64,000 nt of DNA from an uncultured Alphaproteobacteria bacterium (GCA_902572735.1 CACGGX010000009.1:1-64000); one strand, 5' to 3'; shown: positions 5,956 to 16,074, counted from the stretch's first letter. Translations and numbers: made by a program. The notes: generated from the letters alone by a model not told the origin.

Positions 5956-8368
5956 TTGCCTCTTTTAATATTTCATTTTCTAAATCCTCTAAAATATATT
6001 CATCAGTTTCCTTTTTTGATAAATTTTCTCTATTTATTTCAAGAATAATCGGAACAGCCAATGGTGATATACTTGTTAGTTTCTTTAATATAATTTTTTT
6101 ATCGATTTTTTTTAATATTTCTCTTAGTCTATTATAATCTATCATATTTTTTTTTGCGTCTTCATATGATGATTTTAGAAGAATGTGATCTGGTTCATTT
6201 TTTTTTAATACTGTATAAATTAGATCTGAACTAAATAAAACTTGCTTCCCAGTTTTTTCCATCCCTGGCAACCTTCTTTCTATTAAACAAGATATAATTG
6301 CATTATCTCTAAACAATCTTTTGACTATTGAAGTTTCTTCAAGATAATTATCTAAATGTTTATCTAACAATCTAATATTTAGGATCTTTTTTATTTCTTT
6401 TACTTCTTTTAAAGACCATAAAACAATAGCGTAATCATTTGCAACAAAACCTAGAGGTTTATAATTAAATTCCTTAAAGCCTCTAAGTAGTAAAAATCCT
6501 AGTGTTTGATTGGCATGCCATCCTGCAAAAGTATAGATAACAGTATAAAAATTTTTTTTTCGAGGGAATTGCTCGACTAGATATTCATCTTTTTTTGGGA
6601 TTTTAGATATATTTTTTTGTCTTTTTAACCATTCAGTAATTTGATCTGGATATAAATCCCGCATATTACTTTTTGCCAATAAAGCCCTAACTGAGTTAGC
6701 CAAATTTGTTGATAATGGCATTCTGCCACCGGAATAAGATGGAATTTTAGAAATTAATGATTTACTTCTTTTAACTTGTACTAAATTATTTTTCATTGAT
6801 TGAAATTCTAATACTTGACCAGCAAAGATAAATGAATCACCTTGAGAAAGATTTTGAATAAAAACTTCTTCTATGTTCCCTAGTGTTTTTGTTCCAAGTT
6901 TTAATTTTAGCATCGGATTTTCAATTATTGTTCCAACATTCATGCGGTATTTTCGTGTTTCTCTTCTATTTACTAGCTTATAAATATTTTTATTTTCTCT
7001 TAATTGGAAGATTCTCTTAAATTGATCATAATTTTTTAAAACATATCCGCCATCTTGTATGAGATTAATCAATTGTTTAAAATCATTAAGTTTTAATTTT
7101 TTGTATGGATATGCTTTGATAATTTCTTTGTAGAGATCATTAATATCAAATTGCCCCGCACAAGCAGTTGCAAAAATATGTTGAGCTACAACATCAAAAC
7201 TTCCTTCTTTTAAATCTATTTGATCTAAGTTATTTTTTTTTATTTCTTCAATAGCAGCTTTTGCTTCGATAAATTCAAAACGATTAGTGGGTACTAAAAT
7301 TGCTTTTGAAGGTGTATTTAAATTATGATTTGATCTTCCTACACGCTGTAATAATCTATTAATTCCTTTAGGTGCTCCAACTTGAATAATTTTTTCTACA
7401 TCTCCATAATCTAATCCGAGTTCTAAAGAAGAGGTCGCAACAACACAGTCAACCAATCCTTTGCTAAGATTATTTTCTACTTTTAAACGTAAGTTTTTTT
7501 CTAATGAACCATGGTGAACAGCAATTTTTAATTTTTTCTTATTAATTAGCCATAAGTTTTTAAACATATATTCGGCTTGCGCCCTCGTATTAACAAAAAT
7601 AATAGTTAATTTCGATTTCATTATTTCTTTATAAATTTCATTAATAGAATACGTAGCCATATGACCAGACCAAGGAATTCGTTCTTTTGTTTCTAGAATT
7701 TTAATCTTAGGTAAAACTGAATTTTCATAAGAAACTATTTTTGGTTTTTTGCGGCAAAGCCATTTTTTAGCATCTTGTTTATTCTTGAGAGTTGCTGACA
7801 AACCTATTCGTTGTAAATTTGGAGAGAAAGTTTGTAGTCTTTCAATATTTAAACTTAGAAGATCAGCTCTCTTATTATCCAAAAAAGTGTGTATCTCATC
7901 AATAATTATATATTTTAGATTGTGAAAAAATTCTTTCGCATTCTCATACGAATTTAATAATGCAAGTGACTCTGGAGTTGTAATAAGGATATTGGGAGGT
8001 TTTTGTTTTTGTTTTTGTTTTTTATATGGTGTTGTGTCTCCTGTTCTTACTTGAAATGAAATATTTAAATCAAGCTCTTTAATAGGTTTCTCTAAATTTC
8101 TCACGATATCGTTTGCAAGAGATTTTAATGGAGAAATATAGAGGGTATGAAGACCTTTAAATTTTTTTAATTTTATTAAATCATCTATTGGATTAATAAA
8201 CCCTGTTAATGTTTTGCCAGCACCAGTAGGAGCAAATACAACAACATCAGACCCAGTGCGAACATGATGAAACGTTTCAATTTGATGAGGAAACCAGGAC
8301 CATTTTTTTTTCTTCATCCACTTATTTAGAGGGTGTAATAATAAGGGATTCGATTTATTTATATTCAT
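5936..8368 (-). CDS. Ligase-associated DEXH-box DNA helicase (Lhr-like)
   Basis: An Lhr-core superfamily 2 helicase of about 810 residues. Motif I is APTGAGKT, motif II IIDEIH, motif III GLSATL, motif VI QRVGRSNHN; the Lhr winged-helix and C-terminal DEAD_assoc regions follow (for example SYSGGRMPLS). It should unwind or remodel DNA with the neighbouring nuclease and ligase. The ORF track starts at 8386, inside the divergent exonuclease gene. The in-frame ATG at 8368 (MNINKSN) directly abuts the exonuclease ATG at 8369 and is the likelier start. No promoter space separates the two genes. Confidence 0.9.
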   Translation of the reverse strand: MNINKSNPLLLHPLNKWMKKKKWSWFPHQIETFHHVRTGSDVVVFAPTGAGKTLTGFINPIDDLIKLKKFKGLHTLYISPLKSLANDIVRNLEKPIKELDLNISFQVRTGDTTPYKKQKQKQKPPNILITTPESLALLNSYENAKEFFHNLKYIIIDEIHTFLDNKRADLLSLNIERLQTFSPNLQRIGLSATLKNKQDAKKWLCRKKPKIVSYENSVLPKIKILETKERIPWSGHMATYSINEIYKEIMKSKLTIIFVNTRAQAEYMFKNLWLINKKKLKIAVHHGSLEKNLRLKVENNLSKGLVDCVVATSSLELGLDYGDVEKIIQVGAPKGINRLLQRVGRSNHNLNTPSKAILVPTNRFEFIEAKAAIEEIKKNNLDQIDLKEGSFDVVAQHIFATACAGQFDINDLYKEIIKAYPYKKLKLNDFKQLINLIQDGGYVLKNYDQFKRIFQLRENKNIYKLVNRRETRKYRMNVGTIIENPMLKLKLGTKTLGNIEEVFIQNLSQGDSFIFAGQVLEFQSMKNNLVQVKRSKSLISKIPSYSGGRMPLSTNLANSVRALLAKSNMRDLYPDQITEWLKRQKNISKIPKKDEYLVEQFPRKKNFYTVIYTFAGWHANQTLGFLLLRGFKEFNYKPLGFVANDYAIVLWSLKEVKEIKKILNIRLLDKHLDNYLEETSIVKRLFRDNAIISCLIERRLPGMEKTGKQVLFSSDLIYTVLKKNEPDHILLKSSYEDAKKNMIDYNRLREILKKIDKKIILKKLTSISPLAVPIILEINRENLSKKETDEYILEDLENEILKEANVLSIN

Positions 8369-9358
8369 ATGGATTTCATTAACCATCAGCTATTTATCAA
8401 AGATATAAATGTACATATAGATCCAATATTACCGAAAAAAACAGCAATTATTACACATGGTCATGCAGATCACGCCCGATTTGGACATGATCATGTCATT
8501 GCTACTAGGCAGACAATAGACATAATGAAAATTCGCTACGGAGATAAATGTGCGAAGAAATTTACTCCTCTTAGATACGGGCAAAAATACTCGATTAAAA
8601 ACTTTGATTTTACATTATACCCTGCAGGACATATTTTAGGGAGTGCTCAAGTTTTAATTGAAAAAAATAATCATCGTTTAGTCATCACAGGTGATTATAA
8701 AGTAGGAAAAGATGAAACATGTAAAAATTTCAAACTAGTTAAATGTGATACTTTAATTACCGAAGCAACATTTGGATTGCCCATATTTCAACATCCAGAT
8801 CCCAAAGATGAAATTCAAAAACTCATACGATCTGTAAAGATAAATAAAAAAAATTGTCATATTGTTGGTGCGTATGCTCTTGGCAAAGCGCAAAGAGTAA
8901 TGAATCTTTTACGTCAGCAGAAATATAATGAGACAATTTATATTCATGGCTCTCTAGAAAAGTTATGCCAATATTATTCAAAAGAAAAAATTAATATTGG
9001 AAAGTTTGAAAAAGTCTCTTCAAAAGATAAAAACTTTTATGAGGGTAAAATAATTATTGCCCCTCCTTCAGCATTAAAAGATCGTTGGTCAAGACGATTT
9101 CCTAATCCCATTATTTGCATGGCAAGTGGATGGATGACAGTTAAGCAAAGAGCAAAACAACAAGGTATTGAATTACCGTTAGTTATTAGTGATCATAGTG
9201 ATTGGAACGAATTATTAGATACAATTAAAAAATCAAATGCAAAAAATATTCTTATTACACATGGTCAGGAAGATGCATTAGTTTATTATTGTAAGAAACA
9301 AAATCTTGTTTCAAAGCCCCTTTCTATCCAAGGAAGAAGTGATGAGGAAATAGAATGA
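8369..9358 (+). CDS. Ligase-associated DNA exonuclease (metallo-beta-lactamase/CPSF73 fold)
   Basis: A 329-residue MBL-fold nuclease. The metal motif THGHADHARFG is present (near residue 29), as are the downstream GDYKVGKD and, near the C-terminus, ISDHSDW and the ITHGQED loop typical of the beta-CASP group. It belongs to the exonuclease family always paired with an ATP-dependent ligase and an Lhr-type helicase. The ligase start overlaps its end (ATGA). The start codon shares a CATATG palindrome with the divergent helicase. Confidence 0.9.
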   Translation: MDFINHQLFIKDINVHIDPILPKKTAIITHGHADHARFGHDHVIATRQTIDIMKIRYGDKCAKKFTPLRYGQKYSIKNFDFTLYPAGHILGSAQVLIEKNNHRLVITGDYKVGKDETCKNFKLVKCDTLITEATFGLPIFQHPDPKDEIQKLIRSVKINKKNCHIVGAYALGKAQRVMNLLRQQKYNETIYIHGSLEKLCQYYSKEKINIGKFEKVSSKDKNFYEGKIIIAPPSALKDRWSRRFPNPIICMASGWMTVKQRAKQQGIELPLVISDHSDWNELLDTIKKSNAKNILITHGQEDALVYYCKKQNLVSKPLSIQGRSDEEIE

Positions 9359-10923
9359 AAAAATTTTCTTCCTTACTTCACAATTTGATTTTAACACCAA
9401 GTCGAAATACCAAAATTAAATTACTTCAAGATTATTTTAATAAACTTGATATCAACCGTGCATATGCGCTTGCAATTTTATCTGACCAACTTTCATTTCA
9501 ATTTATTAAAGCATCTAAACTCAGAGAACTTGTCTATGAACAAGTAGATCAACATTTATTTGATTACTCATATGACTATGTTGGGGATTTAGCAGAAACA
9601 ATATCATTAATTTGGCCAACAAAAAAAGAGGAAAAATCACAAAATTTATCTACCTTAATAGAAAATATTAAAAAAATTAAAAAGTCTGAAATTAATAAAG
9701 AGTTTAGTAAAATTTTGAGTGAACTCTCTAATAACGAAAGGTGGACTTTAATTAAAATTTGCACAGGTGGATTGCGAATTGGAGTCTCAGAAAGATTAGT
9801 GAAAACAGCCTTAGCTGATCTGTATAATAAATCTGTAAATGAGATTGAAGAAATTTGGCATGGTCTAGAATTTCCATATGAAAATTTATTTCAATGGTTA
9901 AAAAATGAAATATCAAAACCAAAAATAGATTTTAAAAAATTATTTCATCCAATGATGCTTGCTAACCCCATTGATGAGGAAAAAGATTTTAAAAGATTAG
10001 ACGCAAATGAATTTCAAGCAGAATATAAATGGGATGGCATTAGGGTTCAGCTTATGGTTTCATCAAACAGTGTTGCACTATACTCAAGAACAGGTGATAA
10101 TATATCATCTGCATTCCCCGAAATAATTGAAGCTACTAATGGTGATGCGGTTATTGACGGAGAATTACTTGTAGGGAGAAATTTTAAACCCTCAGGTTTT
10201 AATGATCTACAACAAAGGTTAAATAGAAAAAAAACATCAAAAGATCTTCAAAACAAGTTTCCTGTTTTCATACGAGCTTATGATATCCTTTTTTATAAAG
10301 GAAAAGATCTTCGTAAATTTTCTCTAATTGAAAGAAGAAAATATTTAGAAAAATTTCAAAAAGAAAATATAACTAATCAAATTGATTTATCTACCATCAT
10401 TAATTTTTCAACCTGGAAAGAACTAAAAAAATATAAAAATAATTTTCATGATGATTTGAATGAAGGAGTCATGATTAAACTCAAAAATAGTGAATATTTA
10501 CCAGGGAGAAAAAAGGGGTATTGGTACAAATGGAAAAAAAATCCAAAACTAGTCGATGCTATTTTAATGTATGCTCAACGAGGACATGGCAAAAGATCAT
10601 CATATTATTCAGATTTTACTTTTGGTGTTTGGAAAGAGAGTGAATTAGTTCCAATAGGAAAAGCGTATTCCGGTTACACTGACAAAGAGCTATTAGTGTT
10701 AGATAAATTTATTAGGAATAATACTATCAATAAATTTGGTCCTGTGAGAGAAGTAAAAAAAGAGATTATACTAGAAGTAGCATTCGATGATGTATTTCCA
10801 AGTACTAGACATAAATCAGGTGTCGCTATGCGTTTTCCTCGAATTCATAGAATTAGGTGGGACAAGCCAATAAATGAAGTGCTTTCAATTAAAGAATTTA
10901 AGAAAGAATTTAAAATAGATTGA
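9355..10923 (+). CDS. ATP-dependent DNA ligase
   Basis: A 522-residue ATP-dependent ligase of the type linked to the exonuclease/helicase/PdeM set. The N-terminal ligase domain (1-190) is followed by the adenylation domain with motif I EYKWDGIR, which places the AMP-accepting lysine at about residue 225, and motif III-like IRAYDILF. GVMIKLKNSEY and GYWYKWK are motifs IV-V and the OB-fold region ends near FPRIHRIRWDK. It seals nicks in repair alongside the replicative NAD ligase, which is not in the window. It overlaps the convergent ispE gene by 14 bases. Confidence 0.92.
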   Translation: MKKFSSLLHNLILTPSRNTKIKLLQDYFNKLDINRAYALAILSDQLSFQFIKASKLRELVYEQVDQHLFDYSYDYVGDLAETISLIWPTKKEEKSQNLSTLIENIKKIKKSEINKEFSKILSELSNNERWTLIKICTGGLRIGVSERLVKTALADLYNKSVNEIEEIWHGLEFPYENLFQWLKNEISKPKIDFKKLFHPMMLANPIDEEKDFKRLDANEFQAEYKWDGIRVQLMVSSNSVALYSRTGDNISSAFPEIIEATNGDAVIDGELLVGRNFKPSGFNDLQQRLNRKKTSKDLQNKFPVFIRAYDILFYKGKDLRKFSLIERRKYLEKFQKENITNQIDLSTIINFSTWKELKKYKNNFHDDLNEGVMIKLKNSEYLPGRKKGYWYKWKKNPKLVDAILMYAQRGHGKRSSYYSDFTFGVWKESELVPIGKAYSGYTDKELLVLDKFIRNNTINKFGPVREVKKEIILEVAFDDVFPSTRHKSGVAMRFPRIHRIRWDKPINEVLSIKEFKKEFKID

Positions 10924-11746
10924 CCAAATTATTTTCACTTAGATGTGTCCATAGATTTGAAAAACTTTGTTGAAATTTTTTTTGTGCATTTATAGCATGC
11001 TCTTTTTTTTCAAATACACTGTAAATACAAGAACCACTCCCGGTTAGTCTTGAGAATATAACATCGTCAAAATCCTCCAAGAAATTTATGATTGATAAAA
11101 ATTCAGGTTCATTTTTTTTAAGAATTTTTTCAAAATCATTTCCAGAATCTTGATCATTTATTTCTTCTAAATCAAATTCAGCATTATAATCAAAATCTGA
11201 ATGTTGAAATGAATCATACATTTTTTTTGTCGAACATTTGAAAGACGGCCTAATTAATAAGAAATAATATTTTGGAAAATGAACATTAGCAATTAAATCT
11301 CCCCTACCTCTAACTAGAGCATCTTTTTGATTCAAAAAAATAGGGATATCTGAACCGAGACCAACATAATCAAATATATTTTTCTTTTTTATTATCTCAA
11401 GATTTTCTAAAATTTTTATAACACTTGCAACATTAGACGAAGCAGAACCTAAACCAGCTTCATAAGGAAAGTTTTTTGATATAGTAAAAAGAAGTTTAGG
11501 TTTATCTTCATTTATATAGGTAAATAATTTATCAATAATGCAATCCTCAAATAAATTATTTTTTGGAGCAAAATTACCTGTATAGATTACTTTAAATTTG
11601 CTGTGAGGTTGAACAGTTATCTCATCAAAAAGATCAATGAATGTTATTCCAGTACGAATATTATGAAAACCATCATCTCTTTTATTTATAATTTTTAAAA
11701 ATAAATTAATTTTGGCAGGCGATTTTTCAATTATTTTATCCGGCAT
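10910..11746 (-). CDS. ispE: 4-diphosphocytidyl-2-C-methyl-D-erythritol kinase
   Basis: IspE phosphorylates CDP-methylerythritol in the MEP isoprenoid pathway. This 278-residue GHMP kinase shows the N-terminal SPAKINLFLKI with DGFHNI, the ATP loop AGLGSASSN near residue 95 and the C-terminal RLTGSGSCIYSVF. Its start overlaps the TPR gene by 11 bases, an arrangement common in alphaproteobacteria. ispH of the same pathway lies at 42 kb. Confidence 0.93.
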   Translation of the reverse strand: MPDKIIEKSPAKINLFLKIINKRDDGFHNIRTGITFIDLFDEITVQPHSKFKVIYTGNFAPKNNLFEDCIIDKLFTYINEDKPKLLFTISKNFPYEAGLGSASSNVASVIKILENLEIIKKKNIFDYVGLGSDIPIFLNQKDALVRGRGDLIANVHFPKYYFLLIRPSFKCSTKKMYDSFQHSDFDYNAEFDLEEINDQDSGNDFEKILKKNEPEFLSIINFLEDFDDVIFSRLTGSGSCIYSVFEKKEHAINAQKKFQQSFSNLWTHLSENNLVNLF

Positions 11747-13046
11747 TAATATTATCTAATTTGCTTTGAACATCTTCAGTTATTTCATCTTCTGGCTCAG
11801 CCAACTCTAAAGCTTGTTGCCAAAAATGAATTGCTTCTCTTTTTCTATTCATAGCATAATAAATATCACCAAGATGGTCTAGAGATATTGCTTCACCCGG
11901 CGCAATATCTATTACCTTTTCCATTAACCTTGCTGCTTCTGAAAGATTATTTTTTTTAAAATGAGCCCACGCTAAACTATCTATAATATAAAAACTATCT
12001 GGGTTAGCTTTGTAAGCCTCCTCTAACATTTTCAAAGAACGGTCTAATTTAATATTTCTTTCAACCCAACCGTATGCAAGATAATTTAAAACATTTGGTG
12101 TTCCGGGTTTAATCTCTAAGGATCGTAAAAAATCTTTTTCAGCTAAGTCCCATTCATCTTTTTGTTCATAGCAAATACCTCTCATATAAAAAATATTCCA
12201 GAGATCATCCTGGTTTTCTTTGATCATTTCATCATAAACATCTAAAGCTAAATCATACTTTTTATTGTAACGATAAAAATCACCTAAAGTTTTTTTAAGA
12301 GAATAATTGTTATTATTATTTTCAACTAATGATTTAATTTTAGTTTCAGCTTCCTCATAGGTATTATTGAATAAGTAATGTCTAGCAAGACTATTCTGAG
12401 CATCTAAATAATAAATACTTTCTTTATCTATCTTCGCATATATATCTGATGCAACCTTATCTTGTCCAACTTGCGAAAATAACTCTGCTTTAATAATCAT
12501 TGCTCTGTCGTTTTTTGGATCAAGTATTTTTGCGAGTGAGGTATAAAATAATAAAAAATTATAATTTAAACGACTTTGTTCATTATTTGAATATGAGGAT
12601 GATACCAATTCAACTAGAGCATTACTTATAGTACTATTATTTTTAAGTCTGTTATCAGCAAAAAAAATGAAGTCTAATAATTCACTTGGTTGCAGCATAT
12701 TATCCCTTAATTCGATGATGTCTTTAAATTTTTTATCTTTGTAAAGAGATGTGGTTTTTATAATTAACGCTTCTGGGTTATTTTTGTTTTCTCTTAAGAT
12801 TTTATCAGCAATTTTTAAAGCTAAAACTAGATCCTCTGTAATTATTGCAGCAATAGCTTTATCTAAAAGACTGTCTTGAGATAGGGTGACTTTATCCATA
12901 TTAAATTTAAATAAAGTGGAACTATAATCATAATTATTAAAGGCAGATTGTGAGATTAAAAAAGATGAACTATTTAAAGCTAAAGCTCCAGAATTAACAA
13001 CCAGAAAAATTAAGATAAATTGTAGTATTTTAATTAAATTAAACAT
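11736..13046 (-). CDS. Exported TPR-repeat protein upstream of ispE
   Basis: A 436-residue protein with an N-terminal signal peptide (ILQFILIFLVVNSGALA) and many TPR units, most clearly in the second half (YDLALDVYDEMIKEN, EWDLAEKDFLRSLEIKPG, LSEAARLMEKVIDIAPG, KREAIHFWQQALELA). Homologues sit beside ispE in many alphaproteobacteria as periplasmic or outer-membrane-associated TPR proteins. The exact function is unknown; TPRs suggest assembly of an envelope complex. It is divergent from the uracil-DNA glycosylase gene across 47 bases. Confidence 0.75.
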   Translation of the reverse strand: MFNLIKILQFILIFLVVNSGALALNSSSFLISQSAFNNYDYSSTLFKFNMDKVTLSQDSLLDKAIAAIITEDLVLALKIADKILRENKNNPEALIIKTTSLYKDKKFKDIIELRDNMLQPSELLDFIFFADNRLKNNSTISNALVELVSSSYSNNEQSRLNYNFLLFYTSLAKILDPKNDRAMIIKAELFSQVGQDKVASDIYAKIDKESIYYLDAQNSLARHYLFNNTYEEAETKIKSLVENNNNNYSLKKTLGDFYRYNKKYDLALDVYDEMIKENQDDLWNIFYMRGICYEQKDEWDLAEKDFLRSLEIKPGTPNVLNYLAYGWVERNIKLDRSLKMLEEAYKANPDSFYIIDSLAWAHFKKNNLSEAARLMEKVIDIAPGEAISLDHLGDIYYAMNRKREAIHFWQQALELAEPEDEITEDVQSKLDNINAG

Positions 13047-13093
13047 TTCAAATATCGTATAGTTACACTATGAATAGATAATTGTAATTTTAC

Positions 13094-13798
13094 ATGAATC
13101 AATCAAATAAAAAAAATTTAGAATTTATTATTAATTCTGGGGTAAATTATTTTCTTCAGGATTCTCCTAGAAACTGGTTTGAAAATGAAAAAAAATTAGA
13201 GCAGCCTAGTTTCGACAAGGATACTGGGGATAAAAAATCTAAAATTGATGATGTTATTGAAGATCTTAAAAATCATAAATCTCCTCTTCAAAAAACAGCA
13301 AAAAATTTAGTAGTTTATGATGGTAACTTAAATGCAAAAGTAATGTTAATAGGTGAAGCACCAGGTAGAGATGAGGATGAACAAGGAATTCCATTCGTTG
13401 GAAGAGCTGGACAGCTATTAAATAAAATGCTTTTGGCCATTAATTTACAAAGAGAAGACGTTTATATTACTAATGTAGTTAATTGGCGTCCAGCCGAAAA
13501 TAGAACGCCTAATGACAATGAAATTTTAGAATTTTTACCGTTTTTGCAAAGACAAATTGATATCATTAAACCTAGATTTATCTTCCTATTAGGTGGTGTC
13601 GCAGCAAAAGCCATTTTATCAACCCCTCTTGCACTTGGAAAACTCAGAGGCAAATGGCATGAATACAAATCACTCAATTTAGAAAAAGGTATTCCTACAA
13701 TAGCTTCTTATCATCCAGCTTTTTTACTTCGATCTCCTCAATATAAAAAATATTCTTGGGAAGATTTACAAATGTTACAAGAAAAATTAAAGAAATGA
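13094..13798 (+). CDS. Uracil-DNA glycosylase, family 4-like, without cysteines
   Basis: A 234-residue glycosylase that removes uracil from DNA. The family motifs are plain: LIGEAPGRDEDEQG (motif 1) near residue 85, PFVGRAGQLL, ITNVVNWRPAENRTP and the C-terminal SYHPAFLLRSP (motif 2 histidine). Family 4 enzymes classically bind a 4Fe-4S cluster through four cysteines. This protein has no cysteine at all: the usual Cys positions read HKSPLQKT and VVNWRP. It is probably a cluster-free alphaproteobacterial branch. The stop overlaps the transglycosylase start (ATGA). Confidence 0.85.
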   Translation: MNQSNKKNLEFIINSGVNYFLQDSPRNWFENEKKLEQPSFDKDTGDKKSKIDDVIEDLKNHKSPLQKTAKNLVVYDGNLNAKVMLIGEAPGRDEDEQGIPFVGRAGQLLNKMLLAINLQREDVYITNVVNWRPAENRTPNDNEILEFLPFLQRQIDIIKPRFIFLLGGVAAKAILSTPLALGKLRGKWHEYKSLNLEKGIPTIASYHPAFLLRSPQYKKYSWEDLQMLQEKLKK

Positions 13799-15540
13799 AT
13801 CATAAAAAATTTTCTATTATTTGTTTTTTTATATTCTTCGTATTTTTTTCGAAACAAATCTATGCATACCAACAAGATATAGTCATCAAATATGATAATA
13901 TTTTCTCAACAAAAGTTCTTAGTGAAGAAGATGTATATAATTATCAACAAGCTTATAAATTTCAGGAAAAGTGCAAATGGAAAAGTGCAAATAATTTTAT
14001 TTTAAAAATAAAAAATAAATCTTTGCTTGGTCATATTTATGCGCAGAAATTTTTACATCCTAATTGTTATCGATCAAAGTATTTAGAATTATATTATTGG
14101 CTTAAAAAATATAATGATCACCCTCAAGCAAAACAAATTTATAAATTGGCTATTCGAAGAATGCCAGCGGGTTATAAAAGTCCAACTAAACCTAGCGCTC
14201 CAATTGGTATAGAATCAGAACAAGTAAAAAGTAAAAAAACTAGTAAATATAAAAGCTCAAAGAAACTATCCAACAATCAGAGGGCTGAAAAAAGAAAATT
14301 AATTAATGGTATCAAATCAAGAGTGAATAAAGGTTGGCCAACGGGAGCAGTACAACTATTAAGTCAAAGAGATGTAGATCTATTACTAGATCAAGTTGAG
14401 ATAGATCAACAAAAAGAATTAATAGCGAAAGGATATTTCTTAGCAAATAAAAATGACTTAGCAATTCAATATGCTTCTGAAGCTCTTGTTAATTCAGCTA
14501 AATATGTTCCTTATGCAGCTTGGACTGCTGGTCTATGTTCTTGGAGATTAGAAAAATATGAAGATGCTGCAAAATATTTTTCTCTCTTTTCGATTAGTTT
14601 AAAAGATGATGCATGGCATCAAACGTCAGGAAGTTTTTGGACAGCTAGATCATATGCAAAACTTGGTCGCTATGATGATATTAATTTTTGGTTAAAAAGA
14701 GCATCAAATAATCCAAATAGTTTTTATGGAATGCTTGCATTAGAAATATTAGGTGTAGATGAAAAAATAGAATGGATAGAGCATACTGATCTTAATAAAA
14801 ACAATAGTACAATTTTAAATATACCAGCAGGAAAAAGAATACAGACACTAATACAAGTTGGATTTGCCGATGAATTAGAAAAGGAAATTGTCCATATCAA
14901 TTCCATTTTAAATAAGGAAATAGCAAAGGAGTCTATTCAAATTGCTGAAAATTTTGATCTTGCCTATACTCAATTGAAAATTGTAAATAAGCTAGAAAAT
15001 TTTGGTATGGATGTCCCAACCTATCTCTACTACCCTACTAGTGTGTGGAAGCCTCGAGATGGTTTCAAATTAGAAAAAGAATTACTCCATGCGTTCATGC
15101 ATCAAGAATCGATGTTTAACATAAAGGCAAAAAGTAAAGACGGTGCTATAGGTTTAATGCAAGTATTACCTTCGACGGCAAAATTTATTACAACAAGTAA
15201 AGACGTAAAAAGAAGCAACAGTAATATTCTTAAAAATCCCGAAATAAATTTAGAGGTTGGACAAGAATACTTAACGTATCTTCTTGATCTAGAGCAAGTT
15301 TCAAGAAATCTTATATTTCTCGCAGCAGCTTATAATGGTGGTCCCGGAAATTTACAAAAATGGAAAAATGAAACAAATTATATGGAAGACTCACTCTTTT
15401 TTATGGAAAGTATTCCTTCAAGAGAAACAAGGTGGTTTATAGAAAAAATCTTAACAAAATATTGGATTTACCAAAATAAAAATAATAAAGAAATGCGTTC
15501 CCTAAAAATGCTAGCAAATGGAAATGATCCACTTTATTAA
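13795..15540 (+). CDS. Soluble lytic murein transglycosylase (Slt70-like)
   Basis: A 581-residue periplasmic enzyme that cleaves peptidoglycan glycan strands to 1,6-anhydro-muropeptides. The signal peptide is MNHKKFSIICFFIFFVFFSKQIYA. A long alpha-superhelical region (about 30-420) precedes the SLT domain with catalytic glutamate in AFMHQESMF, then GAIGLMQVLPSTA and AAAYNGGPGN. The ORF track starts upstream at 13756 inside the glycosylase gene; the ATG at 13795 overlaps that gene's stop by four bases and starts the signal peptide, so it is the better start. Confidence 0.9.
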   Translation: MNHKKFSIICFFIFFVFFSKQIYAYQQDIVIKYDNIFSTKVLSEEDVYNYQQAYKFQEKCKWKSANNFILKIKNKSLLGHIYAQKFLHPNCYRSKYLELYYWLKKYNDHPQAKQIYKLAIRRMPAGYKSPTKPSAPIGIESEQVKSKKTSKYKSSKKLSNNQRAEKRKLINGIKSRVNKGWPTGAVQLLSQRDVDLLLDQVEIDQQKELIAKGYFLANKNDLAIQYASEALVNSAKYVPYAAWTAGLCSWRLEKYEDAAKYFSLFSISLKDDAWHQTSGSFWTARSYAKLGRYDDINFWLKRASNNPNSFYGMLALEILGVDEKIEWIEHTDLNKNNSTILNIPAGKRIQTLIQVGFADELEKEIVHINSILNKEIAKESIQIAENFDLAYTQLKIVNKLENFGMDVPTYLYYPTSVWKPRDGFKLEKELLHAFMHQESMFNIKAKSKDGAIGLMQVLPSTAKFITTSKDVKRSNSNILKNPEINLEVGQEYLTYLLDLEQVSRNLIFLAAAYNGGPGNLQKWKNETNYMEDSLFFMESIPSRETRWFIEKILTKYWIYQNKNNKEMRSLKMLANGNDPLY

Positions 15541-15546
15541 TAGGTT

Positions 15547-16074
15547 ATGCCAATTGATACTTCTCTAGATTTTGTTCCTATAAATATTGCTGTAATTACC
15601 ATCTCAGATTCAAGAACTAAAGAGAATGATACATCTGGCGATACATTAGAAAAACGTATTACTAATGCTGGTCATACAATGATTAAACGTACAATTATCC
15701 CAGATGATGTTTCTCAAATAAAAGATACCTTAGATACAATGTCAAAAGAAGAAGACATTGATTGCATTATTACAACTGGTGGGACTGGGCTAACAGGAAG
15801 AGATACAACACCAGAAGCTGTAAATGCTATTGCTAGTAAACATATTGATGGATTTGGTGAATTATTTCGCCAAGTTAGTTTTGAAAAAATTGGTACATCA
15901 GCAATTCAATCACGTGCAGTTGCGGCCTTAATAAATAGTACATATGTTTTTTGTTTACCTGGATCTACGGGTGCATGCAAAGATGGCTGGGATGAAATTT
16001 TACAATATCAATTAGACATTAGACACAAGCCCTGTAATTTTGTTGAAATCATGCCAAGATTAAATGAAAAATAG
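15547..16074 (+). CDS. moaB: Molybdenum cofactor biosynthesis protein MoaB
   Basis: A 175-residue MoaB/MogA-fold protein that adenylates molybdopterin before metal insertion. VITISDSRTKENDTSG, TTGGTGLTGRDTTPEA and LPGSTGACKDGWDEI are the conserved substrate-binding loops. No other molybdenum cofactor gene is in the window. It begins six bases after the transglycosylase stop and ends in a one-base overlap with rnhB, so it belongs to the udg-slt-moaB-rnhB operon. Confidence 0.92.
   Translation: MPIDTSLDFVPINIAVITISDSRTKENDTSGDTLEKRITNAGHTMIKRTIIPDDVSQIKDTLDTMSKEEDIDCIITTGGTGLTGRDTTPEAVNAIASKHIDGFGELFRQVSFEKIGTSAIQSRAVAALINSTYVFCLPGSTGACKDGWDEILQYQLDIRHKPCNFVEIMPRLNEK

Noticed and set aside
13059-13071. 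ATAGT-TAC-ACTAT inverted repeat between the TPR and UDG genes
   Set aside because: Only 5-bp AT-rich arms; no further support.
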